64,000 nt of DNA, from assembly GCA_023091665.1 (NCBI GenBank), contig JALJCQ010000007.1, positions 558,001 through 622,000 on the forward strand, in the 5' to 3' direction. Both the position numbers and the translations under genes were made by a program. Shown here piece by piece: positions 1 through 11,100 of the stretch (its first letter is position 1; each line of letters begins with the position of its first letter). Below the pieces are notes generated by a model. The model had not been told where the DNA came from and ran no database searches. It was given only the letters and a program-made list of their open reading frames with translations. Source of the DNA: Pythium myriotylum. Taxonomy: Eukaryota > Oomycota > Peronosporomycetes > Pythiales > Pythiaceae.

Positions 1-2898
1 GGAACTGGTCGTAGTTCCCCAGTTAAAGTAATACACTTCATTTGATTGAGAGAGAGTTTCCCAGATCCCAGAGGGGATTCCCAGTGTCCTGGCCGATCGA
101 GGTTGTCCTCCGTCCCAGGCGAGACCCAGCGGATCGAAGTTAGTCTTCCGTCCTGGGTCTAAGTGTGTCGTTTGTATTTGTGTATTAAAAGACTGGTCCT
201 CATCGTTACCTAGAGCTGGTTGAGCCATCTTGGGTTGGTGGAATACTCCAAGTGGACATATTTCCCCATACTTCAAAGCTCAAAAGAACCGGCCAAGGGA
301 TACATAACGTGAGGTACGAAGCCAGAACTTGGGTTTTCACAACGGACCCAAGTTCGCCTGCGTGTATTCCCCATATACACGCTAGGTCTATACCCTTCTC
401 CAGCTCCAGAAGCTAGCGAAAAGGCAGCGCACTTCATCACACAATCCCTTCAACGAAGTGGTAGTCTTGGTGAGTGGACCGACCGAGACGGCTCAAGAAG
501 AAGGCGATGACGAAGATATCGACGGCGAGTCTGAGCGCTGGCCAGCTGATTAGATGCGGAGCAGCTAGGAAAGGAAGTACAGACGGAGCGGTACACTAAG
601 CTGGCAACCAAGATCGCTGATAAGCTCAATTTAGCCCCCCCAAGAGCTGCTTCTTCGCTTCCAAACCTGACCGCAAGCGAAACGATGACTGTCCTTGTGA
701 GAAACTTCCTAAGCCGTAAACACGAGACCGATTTTGAAGTCGATTTGGCGAAGAAGTTAAAGAGTAAAGCATTTAAAAGCAGTTCAACAAGACGATGGGT
801 GCGTTCGCAGAGGCCGACCCGAATGCAACGACGAATGAACAAACGGAAGTGGCGTTCAAGCTCATCGATGAAAAACATTCCGAAAGGTGACAGCAGCTGT
901 TCGTAAGTAGGCTGAGTGTATTTCTTTTGCCACCCATATAGGTGGTCGTGTTCGTGAGCAACCAGCGCCGACTGCGGTCCTATGTCGCTGAGCGACGAGT
1001 AGAAGAGCACAAAGCTGACATACATTAGATCGGTACATGGAGGAGCAGCGGGGTACGGACATCCAGGCCAATCGCTACTCGGAGATCGCCACGCGAATAG
1101 GTTCACGGCTGAGCGGTGCCACAATGAACAAAGGACTTCAGGTACTCGCGGCAGCAGTCTCGAGCAAGTCACTTGATCAGCTTATGAAGCGATACCTGGC
1201 AACACCAGCCTCCACCCCGTCACGTCCGCGGCTTGAGCGTACGAGCAGCCATTATAGAGCAGGTATCGGACGAGGAGGTGGGTTCGATCCACCGCGCGCT
1301 GACTGAGCGCCTTGTCAGCGTGTCGAAAATGGCCATTGCGCCGTGCGTAATGGCGCATCAGCTCGATCCTCTGCTTCAGCTGCATCTTCTCATCTTCTCG
1401 TTGACGTCGAGACGCCTCTTGTCCAGGAGCGCGACCACGTGGCCGATGACGTCACCTTGCCCGCGAGAAGAATCGGCCCGAGGTCGCGCGGAGCTAACAC
1501 CGGGTACTTCTTGGTCATGCTACGGATCGCCTCGCAGGCGGCGGCGGCGCTCAGCTCAAGCACCTCTCGTACATGCACACGTGGGTAAACCACAGCAAGA
1601 AATCCAAATACCATCACACCGGATCCCACACAAACAGCATCGAGGGTGCGTGGGAGACGAAGCTCAAGTACTAGTAGAAGGTCATTCGTCGATGGAGCAA
1701 GTTCGCGGGGTGGTTGACGAGTGGCGATGGCGAAGCTGCTTCTTCCGTGAGAACTTCGCCGCGGGCGATAAGTTCAAGGGCTTGGTGACACCAGCCACGC
1801 ACCACCCTACTGCTTAGACTCATTTAAGTACGATACTCATATGAGACAACGGGTTACACTTTGATATTAACGACTTTGAGTACGAATCGGAGTTGCGCAC
1901 TCCACGAGAAAGAGCGCGATCGCAGCATGATATATTATATCATGAGGGTTAAGCTACAGAACCAAAAATACAGAGCCAAAAACACAGCGGGAATACCGAT
2001 AAATCCAGAAGGGCCACCCTTTTACTGGAGGGTCGGTGGAACCACTAGTGGCCCTCCGGGGCGTAGGTTTAGGCGTGGCAACATCCCCGCAGAAAGGTCG
2101 AGCTGCGGGTGGCCGAGTGGGAAAGGCCTCATTCTTAAAAAATCTCGGCCTCTCCTTCAGCGCAGCTGTCCTCTAAAATCAGGTTCTGGCTGCTGTTCTA
2201 TATGAACCAAACATAGGATTATTTGTTACCTCTAAATAGTGCCACCCGTTGCACACTCAAAGCAGCCAGATCACTGAACTCAACTGAAATGTCTAGTTTG
2301 TGTTCAAACCATAACCCCACTCAGGTTTCCTATACGATCTTTCCATGAACGAAAATCAGGCGCCTTTCCAGAAGGAATCCGACTTTTCATGAGTCCTTCG
2401 AGACTTGATTGCAGCTTTTCGCACCTTGGGTTCCAGATGTCCTGGAATGTTCCTGAAAGTCAGAGAGATCACAGATCCCATCCTGATATATTTCCAGAAT
2501 CCTTCGAAAAATACTGCATCCTTTCAAGAAATTTTCCGAATTTTGAAGAAAATTGAGAACTCTTTGGGTTTCCTCCTTCCTCTTCCATTTAATATCGGCC
2601 GCAGCTCAATCGCCAGCTTCCTTCAAGTGGGAAGAACCCCCTTTGGATTCGTCACCACAACGTGCGGGCCTTACGGCCCGGGTCGGCCTAAGCTAAGGAA
2701 CACCTCAGACCACAATACAGAAGGATTAAATCACAGTGCCGTCCGCTCGCCAACCCCCGTAAGCCACCAACTCAGTAGTTTTAACAGTTTCATATCGGGC
2801 AGAAAACAGACGCTTCGTATCAGGCTGATTGTCTCATAAAGAGGTATCCTGATGCGGGGTGTTGTGCAACCTTTATTATAAAACATATAAGGTACATC
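1..2898. other. Degenerate accessory DNA without a recognisable gene
   Basis: This stretch has no ORF I can assign. Positions 1-250 include an AT-richer tail that could be a fragment of an LTR, but no terminal repeat, primer-binding site or target duplication could be found. A short plus-strand reading frame near 685-906 shifts frame within about 100 bases, as in a decayed transposon ORF. The long antisense frame at 450-1172 contains no recognisable domain. Positions 1900-2900 are non-coding, with short GC-rich hairpins around 2040-2070 and 2670-2690. The segment ends where the tRNA-containing repeat begins. Confidence 0.5.
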
Positions 2899-3383
2899 GA
2901 TGACATTGTTACTCACACGCGAGCATGTGTCAACAGCATCTACCAACACGGTCACGGTCGGCATTGTAAAACGTAAACCGTTTCGTGATGTGGTGGCACG
3001 TCTCAACGGGCGAGATGAGATGTCTGTTGACGCGGATGAAAACTACGCTCGAGGAGAGTCCCTGCGGCCCTCCCTCGATACCAATTCGAGCCAAATTCCG
3101 ACGGATAGGCGCACGTAGTCGCACGTGGACACAGATAGACGCCCATAGACCCAGATAGCGCCGGGAAGACTTCCATGTCGAGACTTGGAGCTAAAGCTTG
3201 GTTGTATTGGCAGGGTGGGTGACACCCGAGTGAGGGAGTCAGTCGGTTTCGTTGTGTGAGCAGCCAGCCGCAATGCGCAATGGCGCAACAGGAGATAGGA
3301 TGGATGACCCAATGAGAATGTTGAGATGGGGTGGAGGTTCTTGAATAGCGGCAAGTGGCAAGTCGATGGGATGCGCTGGTTCT

Positions 3384-3459
3384 GGTGAATGAGTGAATGA
3401 GTGAATGAGTGAGTGAGTGAATGAGTGAGTGAGTGAATGACTGAATGACTGAATGAGTG
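3384..3459. repeat. GAGTGAAT-type microsatellite
   Basis: A run of interleaved GAAT/GAGT tetramers lies just upstream of the tRNA gene. The same microsatellite occurs in reverse orientation in every complete array unit, and its length differs between units. Unit 1 is 16 bp shorter than unit 2, mostly because of this tract. Confidence 0.85.
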
Positions 3460-3539
3460 GTGTGTTGTTGGGGTGTGTGGGGTGCGTTTGAGGGTATCAG
3501 GGCGTGTGAGAGAGGGTTGGGGTTAGCGAAACTCTGAGA

Positions 3540-3611
3540 GGGCGCATAGCGCAGTGGTAGCGCGTCCGCTTTGCATGCGGAAGGCCCCGGGTTCAATCCC
3601 CGGTGTGTCCA
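3540..3611 (+). tRNA. trnA-UGC: tRNA-Ala (anticodon UGC)
   Basis: A complete 72-nt cloverleaf can be drawn by eye. The 7-bp acceptor stem pairs GGGCGCA with TGTGTCC and has two G-U pairs. The D arm is GCGC/GCGC. The anticodon stem is TCCGC/GCGGA with loop TTTGCAT, giving anticodon TGC. The T arm is CCGGG/CCCGG with loop TTCAATC. The discriminator base is A and there is no intron. The internal B box is intact. Unlike the four copies in the array, this gene is on the plus strand. Confidence 0.95.
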
Positions 3612-4146
3612 AAATCTTCTTTCGCGTGTGCCACGGCGCTCCCCCAGACGGGCCATTTTGCTGCTCTCCAGAACACCACATCACCAGTCTATACGCACAT
3701 ATAACGCTCTCAATGTTCGCCACTACCACCACTTCACTTGCTCCTCAGCCCCGCTCTCTAATACGAGCTTGTTCATGAGACCATGGAGTCTGCAGTCGGC
3801 TGGCTACCCGGTCTCCCAACTTTTTCCATGAACGGGTCAACGGGTGGCGCGAACGCGCAACGCTCCCAATCCCAGCTTGAGCTTGGCGGGACTGAACAGG
3901 CTTGGAACCTCTCCGTCCACGAGACGGCAGCTCTGTCCTGGGCTAACCGGCATCAGGCCCCGCGCGAGACGTGAGTCCTGCCACGCTGGACGCTGGCGTC
4001 CATCGCACGGAGCTGGGCACCACCGACCAATGCTCTCGCCATGCTTGAGCTCCGGTTCGAGATTGCGTCGGAATCAAAGTAGAGATGCGGCTTGCTGCCC
4101 AGATCGTCTTGCACGCTACTCTGATCGGGAAGGTCTGGCCTCAATG

Positions 4147-4615
4147 CACGACGGCGTTCTACAAGCGAGAGAGAGTTCGATTCAAATACTGCGTATCGTC
4201 CATTGAAAGGTTTGCAAGAGGGCATTCCTGCATTGCTTTGTGCACGTGTAGTGGCCGGCGATTTCCTGTGCCCAAGGCCCACTTTTTATTCTAGTGCAGA
4301 CTACTGCAGTACATATTTTAGGACAGAAACCGCTAGGATCAATGGTAATATATGAGCAGTCGGTCGCTACCAGAAGGGTCGATAGTGTTCACAAAAGATC
4401 TCGCGGAGCCCCCCCCCCCCCCCCCCCCCCCCCCCTCCCAGGCGACTTTATAGGAAAACACAGAGTAGGAAAAACGATAAGTTAAAAACTCCCCAATTTG
4501 CCGAGCCAAGCTCAAGTGAATCGATAGAGATCTTTCTCTTCACTTCAGCTAAGTCGGCTAGCGTCAACAAATCTTTTCCTCCTTCGAGATCACAGTGAGG
4601 GGCAAGACGACTTGA
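4147..4615. other. Spacer between tRNA repeat and retroelement
   Basis: No gene is seen here. The segment contains a 27-nt poly(C) tract and leads into the 3' end of the tyrosine-recombinase retroelement, which reads on the minus strand. The retroelement's 3' terminal repeat should lie here if it survives, but I could not find a sequence shared with the region upstream of its Gag ORF. Confidence 0.4.
4409..4435. repeat. 27-nt poly(C) tract
   Basis: An uninterrupted run of 27 C residues. It is one of five long G/C homopolymers in the first 25.4 kb and the only one with C on the plus strand. Confidence 0.95.
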
Positions 4616-5681
4616 TTAGCTCTCAGAGATAGCCTCGTTGGTGTCCCCCCTCCTTGTCGTCGAGATGGCTTCGCGACTTTCCCATGACGAGGCGTTAATC
4701 ATGGCGCTGGCTGCATCTGGGATCATTCCTAGTCTTGTGTAGACTGAGAAGCACCAACTGGACCACCTTCCCATAAGTCGAATCACGAGGTCGCTCTTCC
4801 CAGCCGCGAGCAGAGCACAGGCTCCTCCGATTCGAAGTGAGTGTGCTGAGTAGTCTTGCTTACGGAGACCCATCTGATGGACAGCTTCCTTGATAGCGCT
4901 GGCCACCGTTCTCTTCTTGATCGTTGTCGTGGCAGACGTAGATGTAAGGTATGGGCCCAGGCTCCTTCCGGCTCTGAGCCAGCTGTCTCGGATGCTCAGG
5001 CACTCCCGCGCCGCGGCCACTGGGCAGAAGTGCGAGTGGTTCGACCTGTAGTGGCGCACTGTAGATCCTTGGCCAACACGATCGCCCTTGTGCGATTCAA
5101 ACACGATCTCCACCGAAAATCCGTTGGGGTCGTCGTGTGATGTTGTGTCACCACGCTTGTTCCTAATGATCACGTTCTTCGCCTTTACACATTCGCTCCT
5201 TCCCCGTCGAGGTGTCGCTGACCACTGGTCCCCATAGCTCTGAGCTACGGTCGAGGAAGAAGAAGCCCAGCACGATCGAGTTCCATAGCATCCTGTCAGC
5301 GTCCGACGAGCTCAGGCGCCGCTGGATTTCGAGCAACATCTGTGTAGTAACTGGTTGTTTCCGGTCCGCTTGACTGTTGGAGCGTTTGTATCCCTGAGCG
5401 ACCAGCTCAAATTCCGGATCCTTGTAATCGAGCTGTCCGTTTCGTAGGGCCTTGTGTGCGAATACCACCGCTGCCATTTTTCCGTCGAAAGTCTGGTACT
5501 TGTTTCCCCGTCTGCCGCGGTTGTGTCCTTCGAGAGCGCACAGTCCGGCATAGAGTCCAACCATCCTGGCTTGTTGAGCCCTGGGCAGCTGATCGATCCA
5601 TACTGGGAACCCGATTTCGTTGCAGAACGCTTCCCACAGTCGGAAGTTCTTTGCATATTTTCCCAGGGTGGACTCGGCCAC
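4616..5681 (-). pseudogene. Tyrosine recombinase of the retroelement, one frameshift
   Basis: Two overlapping minus-strand frames (5681-5163 and 5173-4616) together encode an N-terminal SAM-like, core-binding region followed by the catalytic domain. The first catalytic arginine is in the segment LDRSSEL. The HxxR box is HSLRIGGA. The later W and nucleophilic Y are in MGRWSSWCFSVYTR. These are the hallmarks of the phage-integrase-like recombinase of DIRS/Ngaro elements, which inserts a circular DNA intermediate without target duplication. The frame changes at about 5165-5175 between the first arginine and the HxxR box, so the enzyme is broken. A single-base indel would explain it. Confidence 0.8.
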
Positions 5682-5699
5682 GGATGCTCGTTTGAGTTC

Positions 5700-6067
5700 G
5701 CTCGTTTTGTCGGCAACGCGCTGCCGGCGATCGTCTGTTCAACATCACAACTATTAGCCACTGCATGTACGTCGCACGTTCGGGTCTGCCCCATGTTTCC
5801 TGGCCGCTTGAGCGCCTTGAAGTGCATTCGAAACCGAGCCTGGTTCAGTGCACATTTCCTGAGGTGATGCTGTCCCCCTTCTTCACTTGTGTTCATCTTC
5901 CGGACGAGGTCAAACGCCCAGGCGTCGTTGCAATAGACGAACACGCTTATCCACGAGTTTCTCTGAGATAGTTTCGGGCCCCAGGCCTCCGTGACCTTGG
6001 CGAGGGCCCTTGAGGCAACCGCCTGGCGGCTTTCTCCCGCTGTGGAGACTAGACATCGCTCTGCCAC
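5700..6067 (-). pseudogene. RNase H-like tail linking RT to the recombinase
   Basis: This minus-strand frame differs from both the RT and the recombinase frames. The stretch around KVTEAWG, WISVFVYCND and NTSEEGGQ looks like the second half of the RNase H region that normally follows RT in such elements, with a D in YCND and a conserved S/N-rich tail. The upstream catalytic half cannot be identified with confidence. The assignment rests on position and partial motif similarity. Confidence 0.5.
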
Positions 6068-7902
6068 GACGTGCTGGTTATCCGGATACCTTCGGTGTGT
6101 TCTTCAAGGAACCAGCACTCGTTCCACGATGAATTCGGGTCGAACAACTTCATTGGCATTCCAGCGAACTCGTTCTGAAAGACCAGGTCTTCCCACCACT
6201 CCAAGTCCTTCCGAAGGAACGGAGTCATCGGGACTCCTGGAGCCCTTGAGCGTCCGCACGCTAGCTGTGTTGCGGTCAGCCGCTGGATGAAGGGCTTCGT
6301 GACTGGGATGAAACTGATCACATGGCGCAGCACACCGACAATGCTATCCAGCCTCTTCTTGGATACGAACTGCTTCGTCAAGGCTTCTGCAATCTTGGTT
6401 TCGACCTTGTCAATTTTCCTCTGAGGAACAGAGACTGTCTCTTCGGGAATGCTCCAGTCGATGCCGACAGCATGGAAGTTCTGCGACCAGGTCGTGAACT
6501 TGCCCTCGTGCCAGCCCTCAGAGCCAAACACGAGTTTCACTCCGTCTCTGAGACGTTTCTCAGCTCGCTGTAGCCGATCGCCGACGTCGACCTCGATGAG
6601 GACGATGTCGTCCACCCACTGGAATATCCAGAATTCCTCCTTGCACCCAAGTACGTATGACGAACCTGTGCGTTGATAGTGGCGGACCGCCTTGCCGAGC
6701 ACCGCGAAATAGCCTGGTGACGCAGTCCACCCGAAAACTGCCATGCCTGAGACAATGCCGATGTCTGTGCGAGGGAGGTTCCCCCCAAACGCCGATGCGT
6801 CCATTTCGTGCACCGGCACGTGGTGGAAGGCGTCGGCAATATCCGCGCCGAGCGCATAAATGGCATACCCTTGGTAGCGGCGACGCAGGTCGCGAACGCG
6901 TTGAGCGATTAAAACGAACGGGTCCCACGTCGCATCCGGCGACGCAGAGGAATCCGTGAGATCGTCGACCGAAAGGCCCGCAGGGGACGAAAGATCATGG
7001 ATGGTCCGACCATCGAGCCGCAGCGGTACATCCTTCTTCGGCACCAGCGCGAAGGCGCTGGAATGGAAGCCTGGCTCCGCCACCAGAGTGGCCATGGAAG
7101 CGATGATGCATCGTCCATGGTAGTAGTCCACAAGCAGCTTGTGGTTCACCACGTGTGACCCGGTATCCGCACCGGGGTAGTTCGCTGGAACTGGACGCAC
7201 ACCGGTGCGCTGGTCGCTGGACCGCCACGCAGGCTTGACGCCATGTTCCGCCATGCTGCACAGGAGCTCGAGCTCAGGATACGATGGGTGCGCTATCAGA
7301 GCATCCAGGATGCGAACGTCCGTGCATGGCACGGTGAGAGGCCCAGGGATGGGAGCGAGGAACGCCGAATCAACTGGAAACGGGATGTTCAATCGGCGCG
7401 CAGTCGCGTGGAGACGGTCGAACACGGTTCGGGGAACGCACCTGGTGCGTGACGCGACGACACAGGAACGTCGCGTGCGGTAGTCGAATGACGACGGCTC
7501 CAGCCCGGCTGAAGTTGAGACCTGGTCAGGTGGCGTCAGCAGGACGACACGGGGATGCGGCGGACGAGGACTCCACTGTGGAGCAAACCTGGCCTCGACG
7601 AGAGGTGCCACTGCAGCGAGGTCGGCGAGAACCAGTGACCACGATGCTCGCGCCAGCGCGCGACCGGCCTCTTGGAGGTCCGGAGTCGGCCCTGCGGCCG
7701 ACGATGGCCGATGAAGCGGGCGGAAGTCCACATCGGCCAGGCCGATCGGCCAGGTGGCTCCATCCTCACGCACCATGGGGCCACGAGCGACAGACGCCGT
7801 GTCCATCGCCCAATTGCACAACGCATCAGGCGCACGAAGGGTTGGCCAGTGCCACACGAACGAATAGCCGCGACGTACGGTCGAAGAGCCGGTGTCCGAC
7901 AC
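6049..7902 (-). pseudogene. Reverse transcriptase of the retroelement
   Basis: A 617-codon open frame contains an RT palm. Motif A is in the segment with ADIADAFHHVPV. Motif B-like sequence is GMAVFGWTASPGYF. Motif C is FQWVDDIVLIE, with VDD in place of YxDD. The thumb/connection region follows. The open frame does not begin with ATG. Its first about 35 codons finish the RNase H domain encoded just upstream, so RNase H and RT were once one polyprotein. The frame stops at 6049, inside what should be the RT-RNase H connection. The gene is decayed but its core is still readable. Confidence 0.8.
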
Positions 7903-8152
7903 CGGCTGCGCATGAGCGCTAAGTTGATCAGCAACGATGAGTCTCCGAAGACGCGGACATGATGAGCGGGCCGAAACATTGTAGGCAACGAAGTAGGCCG
8001 CACGCCTCCATCACGTTGTTGGTGCGCGTCGGCGCAAACCGTGCGGTTTCCCACTGGAGAAGACCGTTTATGGGCGACCACACACACCACGCACAGGCGC
8101 TGAGCTGCTCAGATATCCGGGAGCCCCCGTCAAAGGCCGCAAAGACGAGGGT
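7801..8152 (-). pseudogene. RNase H domain encoded upstream of the RT
   Basis: Three successive minus-strand frames carry the ordered motifs of a type I RNase H. The first acidic residue is in VFAAFDGGSR. The catalytic E is in TNNVMEACGLL. The second D is in VRVFGDSSLL. The last D is in a segment resembling the C-terminal H...N..AD box (FVWHW...APDALCNWAMD). Two frameshifts separate these motifs, and the last continues directly into the RT frame. The domain would cleave the RNA strand of the RNA-DNA hybrid. Its position before the RT is unusual, because in DIRS elements RNase H normally follows RT. Confidence 0.7.
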
Positions 8153-8272
8153 TGTCGCCGGAGATGGTGTTGGAGATGCAGCAGGCAAACTCAGAGGAAG
8201 TCGAGACGGACGGAAATTCGTATTATCACTGGATAACCTACGCGCAGGCGTAGCCCGACTTCCTTCGCGGCA

Positions 8273-9416
8273 TCAGATGCTCTGAGGGTGCGTCGACTTG
8301 AGGGCGCCGTGGGCGGCGACAACCCACGAGAGAACGGCTGGTGGCAGCGGAATGAGCACATGGGCGTGGTGGCAACGCGGGAAGTCGCAGTCCTTGACCA
8401 CTTGAAAACGAAGGCACACAGATTGGCCATGGGACAGCGGGATCTGCGAACGGATCTGAGACGGAATGACCGACTGTTGGGGGCCACTGCCGCCTCCAGG
8501 GGAGGCACGACGCGGGTCGAATTGGCGCTGGCGCCCATGTACCTGCGGGCGGTCGGGCTGGCGCTGAAGCGGTCGGAAAACTGCGCTCATTACGGCCTGG
8601 TTGAGTCCTTGCGAGACGTACTGCTGGTACTCCGAAGAATCATGGCAAAGGGCCCGTAGCGCCAGGCGCTCGAGGTTCCAGAGATCGGTGCCGGCAACGG
8701 ATGTTGCTGAACATGCTTGCGAAGACGGACACGTAAAGATTCATCACGGCGTTGATGATTTCAGTAGAGGCGGCCGGCGCGATGTTGTTCGTCGCGTCGT
8801 TGTGGACGGCGCGGAACACGCGAGCAGCAGGCTCCGGGTACCAAAATGATGCTGCATCCTGGATGACGTACAGAGCTCGCTGGAGCTGGTCTGCCCGGCA
8901 GATAGTGTGAACAGGCGCGGCCTCGGTCCCACCCCACTGTGAGGCATCATGAGTGACCACCCGGTGGTGCACGTAGCGGTCGCCATCGGGGCTCATCAGG
9001 AAGTGATCAATCGGGCGAGAGTGGAAGTTCACCGCGAACAGCATTTTTGTGGTCACCTTGGTGGCGCGGTAGCGCGCCCGGAATTGCTCCAGACGGAGCA
9101 TGGTGCAGACTCGATCCTGTGCATCAGAGTTATAAAATATAGCAGCCTCCGCGTCCGTACCTATCTGACGAGGGCCCACACGGGCATTGGTGTGGACAAG
9201 CATCTCATTATCCGTCGGATGGAACCGGTCGTTACCGGTGGGGCGAGCACCGCGCGGCGATCTGTCGCGAGAGCGTGAGCGTCGTGGCCGGTCGCGCGAG
9301 CGGGAACGTGGAAGTCGCGCAGGCGACCGAGAGCGCCTGCCAGTTGGCCGCGCTGGCGGTGAACGAGAACGTGAGCGCCGAGGCCGCGAGCTCGACCGGG
9401 AGCCGTGTTCACGAGT

Positions 9417-9448
<32 letters not shown>

Positions 9449-9455
9449 CGTTCAC
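8273..9455 (-). pseudogene. Second Gag-like ORF with RS-rich region and CCHC-like end
   Basis: The main frame (9455-8640) has no ATG. It opens inside the poly(C) tract as a proline run, then has an arginine/serine-rich segment with repeated RSRS and SRSR motifs, then a globular part of about 190 residues. A shifted frame (8590-8273) continues with a segment spaced like a CCHC knuckle (VCLRFQVVKDCDFPRCHHAH), typical of the end of Gag in DIRS-type elements. It probably bound the element's RNA. Its non-ATG opening in the homopolymer suggests it was once joined to the upstream Gag ORF. Confidence 0.55.
9417..9448. repeat. 32-nt poly(G) tract between the two Gag-like ORFs
   Basis: An uninterrupted run of 32 G residues on the plus strand, C on the coding strand. 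It lies in the overlap of the two Gag-like reading frames and is the point where the frame changes. Confidence 0.95.
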
Positions 9456-11074
9456 GCGCGCTGGCGCGATGGTGCTCTGAGCGCGGATCTACGCGGCCAT
9501 GGGCAGCAAGGTAAGTCAACGGGGAGCGTGGGCGATCAAGGTCGTCGTCGACGAAGTCAACGTCATAAGCCGCGGGCGTGTGCGGTGGGTCACGAGGCTG
9601 GTCGGGGAGTCGAGGCACCGCTGGAGGTTCCGGAAGCGGACGCTGCGCCTGAGCAGCGGCCACTGTGGCTGTCAGCTGCGCGATTTGAGCGGCGAGTGCT
9701 TGCTGAGCAGCACGCTGTTCTTGGAGGGCGAGATGATGCTCCTGGAGCATAGCGAGGATGACTCGTTCCGTGTTCGTTTGTCCCGCCAAGGTCGGGACCG
9801 GGTTAGCACGAGATGAAGCGCCTGGCGCGGTTGATGGAGCTGGGGCTGGTGGGGCGCGACCGCGCGGCGCAGCATGCGCCGGCGGCAAGACAGTCCACTC
9901 CGTTTCGGCGCGACTCAGTAGCTGTTCGTCGAGTGGCGCTGGAACACGTTCGTCGTCGCCGTCCTGGACGGTAAGGAGGGCGCAGGCCTGCTGGGCGAAT
10001 GCCGTCGGGTTAATCGTGCTGACACGGCCGTTATGGAGGACCATAGAGATGGGCTCCGCGCCCACGTCGATAACGCTGGTTGGCGACCCCTTAAAAAATG
10101 TAAAACTCTCCGCCAGGCGGGCACGAGCAACTGCGCGGTCGGCGTATGGACCCCAGTTCTTGAAAATCGACCACGCCAGGTGAAAGTCGGGATGGGCTGT
10201 GCCGACCGGATACCCGTGCAAAAATCCCAGAATAAATTCTGCACGGGAAATAGTCGATTGCCGAAATTCGGGTAGCGTTATAGCTACAACTTGACGAGGC
10301 TCATTGGTGTGCGATCTGATCGCGATCGTGCAAATATAATCAGAACCAGGTTCAATAACGACATCGATGTCGGCGACCAGTGTTGATGCTGCCGAACGGT
10401 GATACGTGAGCACTTGGCCGCAGAGGAGCACGTCAGACGTGCGTCGGACGAGCTTGTTGGGCACCGTGGCCGATACCGTGTAGTAATGAGCCACTCGAAC
10501 AAAGCGAAACACGGAGAGTAACGGGCGTTCCCGCTCTTCCACTAAGAGGCCCACCCCTGGTTGCGTCAGACGCCAATAGGGTACCCAGTAAACCTCGTCG
10601 AGGACAGCGCGTTGATCGGGCGAGAGCGTCGTCGTGTCTTGGTAGGCGAAGGTAGTGAGGAGGCGTGCCTGCCAGGCAGGCGCGCGTTGGCCGTCGTCGT
10701 CACGAGAAAACGGAGAATCGTCGCCTGGCTGGAGATGCTTGTGCCCTGGGCCGAGACGAGCGTAGACTGGCCCCAACCACTCACCATCAAGCTCTTCGGG
10801 AGCCTCAAACCGGACCAGCCGCCCGCTCAGAGCGGCGTCCAGGGACGTTGAACGCGGCGGGTTCCGACCGCGATGATCAGGGTAGTACGGGATAACGCGG
10901 GGCATTTCCTTCCTGGGGGCGCTGGCCGCTTCGTCTTGGTCTTCCGGGAGCTCTGAGCTCGGCGCCGCGGAAAACAGTGAGTGCCTGGCCTCACTGTTCT
11001 CCACGGTTCGGAAACCACCGGTTCCGTCGCGTGGTCCACACCACTTACTGAACCGACCACGGTGTGAGGTGGGT

Positions 11075-11096
11075 GGGGGGGGGGGGGGGGGGGGGG
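11075..11096. repeat. 22-nt poly(G) tract at the start of the Gag-like ORF
   Basis: A run of 22 G residues on the plus strand. On the coding strand it follows the ATG of the first Gag-like ORF and encodes a proline run. Confidence 0.95.
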
Positions 11097-11100
11097 ACAT

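Larger units (their letters stand above)
2899..4146 (+). repeat. Single inverted, partial copy of the tRNA-Ala tandem unit
   Basis: This 1,248-bp segment matches the reverse complement of roughly two thirds of the unit that is tandemly repeated at 12,064-21,248, with only scattered substitutions. The match starts near 2899 and ends at 4146, after which the sequence diverges. It contains a complete tRNA-Ala gene and a (GAATGAGT)n-like microsatellite at about 3384-3459. It shares two private base states with array unit 1, but it has the six-G run found in units 3 and 4, so it is not a simple recent copy of any one unit. Confidence 0.9.
4616..11100 (-). mobile_element. Decayed tyrosine-recombinase (DIRS/Ngaro-like) retroelement
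   Basis: On the minus strand the coding regions run in the order Gag-like ORF 1, RS-rich Gag-like ORF 2, CCHC-like segment, RNase H, reverse transcriptase, a second RNase H-like tail, and tyrosine recombinase. A tyrosine recombinase in place of an integrase, together with RT, defines DIRS-type elements. No methyltransferase domain is seen, which is closer to Ngaro. At least five frame changes separate the domains, so this copy cannot make its proteins. The bounds given are those of the coding regions; the termini were not found. Confidence 0.8.
9409..11100 (-). pseudogene. First Gag-like ORF of the retroelement
   Basis: A 563-codon minus-strand ORF starts at an ATG immediately followed by a run of proline codons (poly-C) and ends just after a second, 32-nt poly-C tract. 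The central part is globular. The C-terminal third has an alanine/glutamine-rich, probably coiled-coil stretch followed by a proline-rich linker. I recognise no catalytic motif. Its position first in the element and its composition suit a structural Gag-type protein. The stop codon lies only three codons past the poly-C tract. A tract one base shorter would read into the next ORF. Confidence 0.6.

Noticed and set aside
1..250. Possible LTR at the start of the window
   Set aside because: No second LTR, primer-binding site, inverted ends or target duplication could be found.
3361..3460. CRISPR-like array
   Set aside because: The GAGTGAAT repeat is a simple microsatellite without spacers, and the sequence is eukaryotic.
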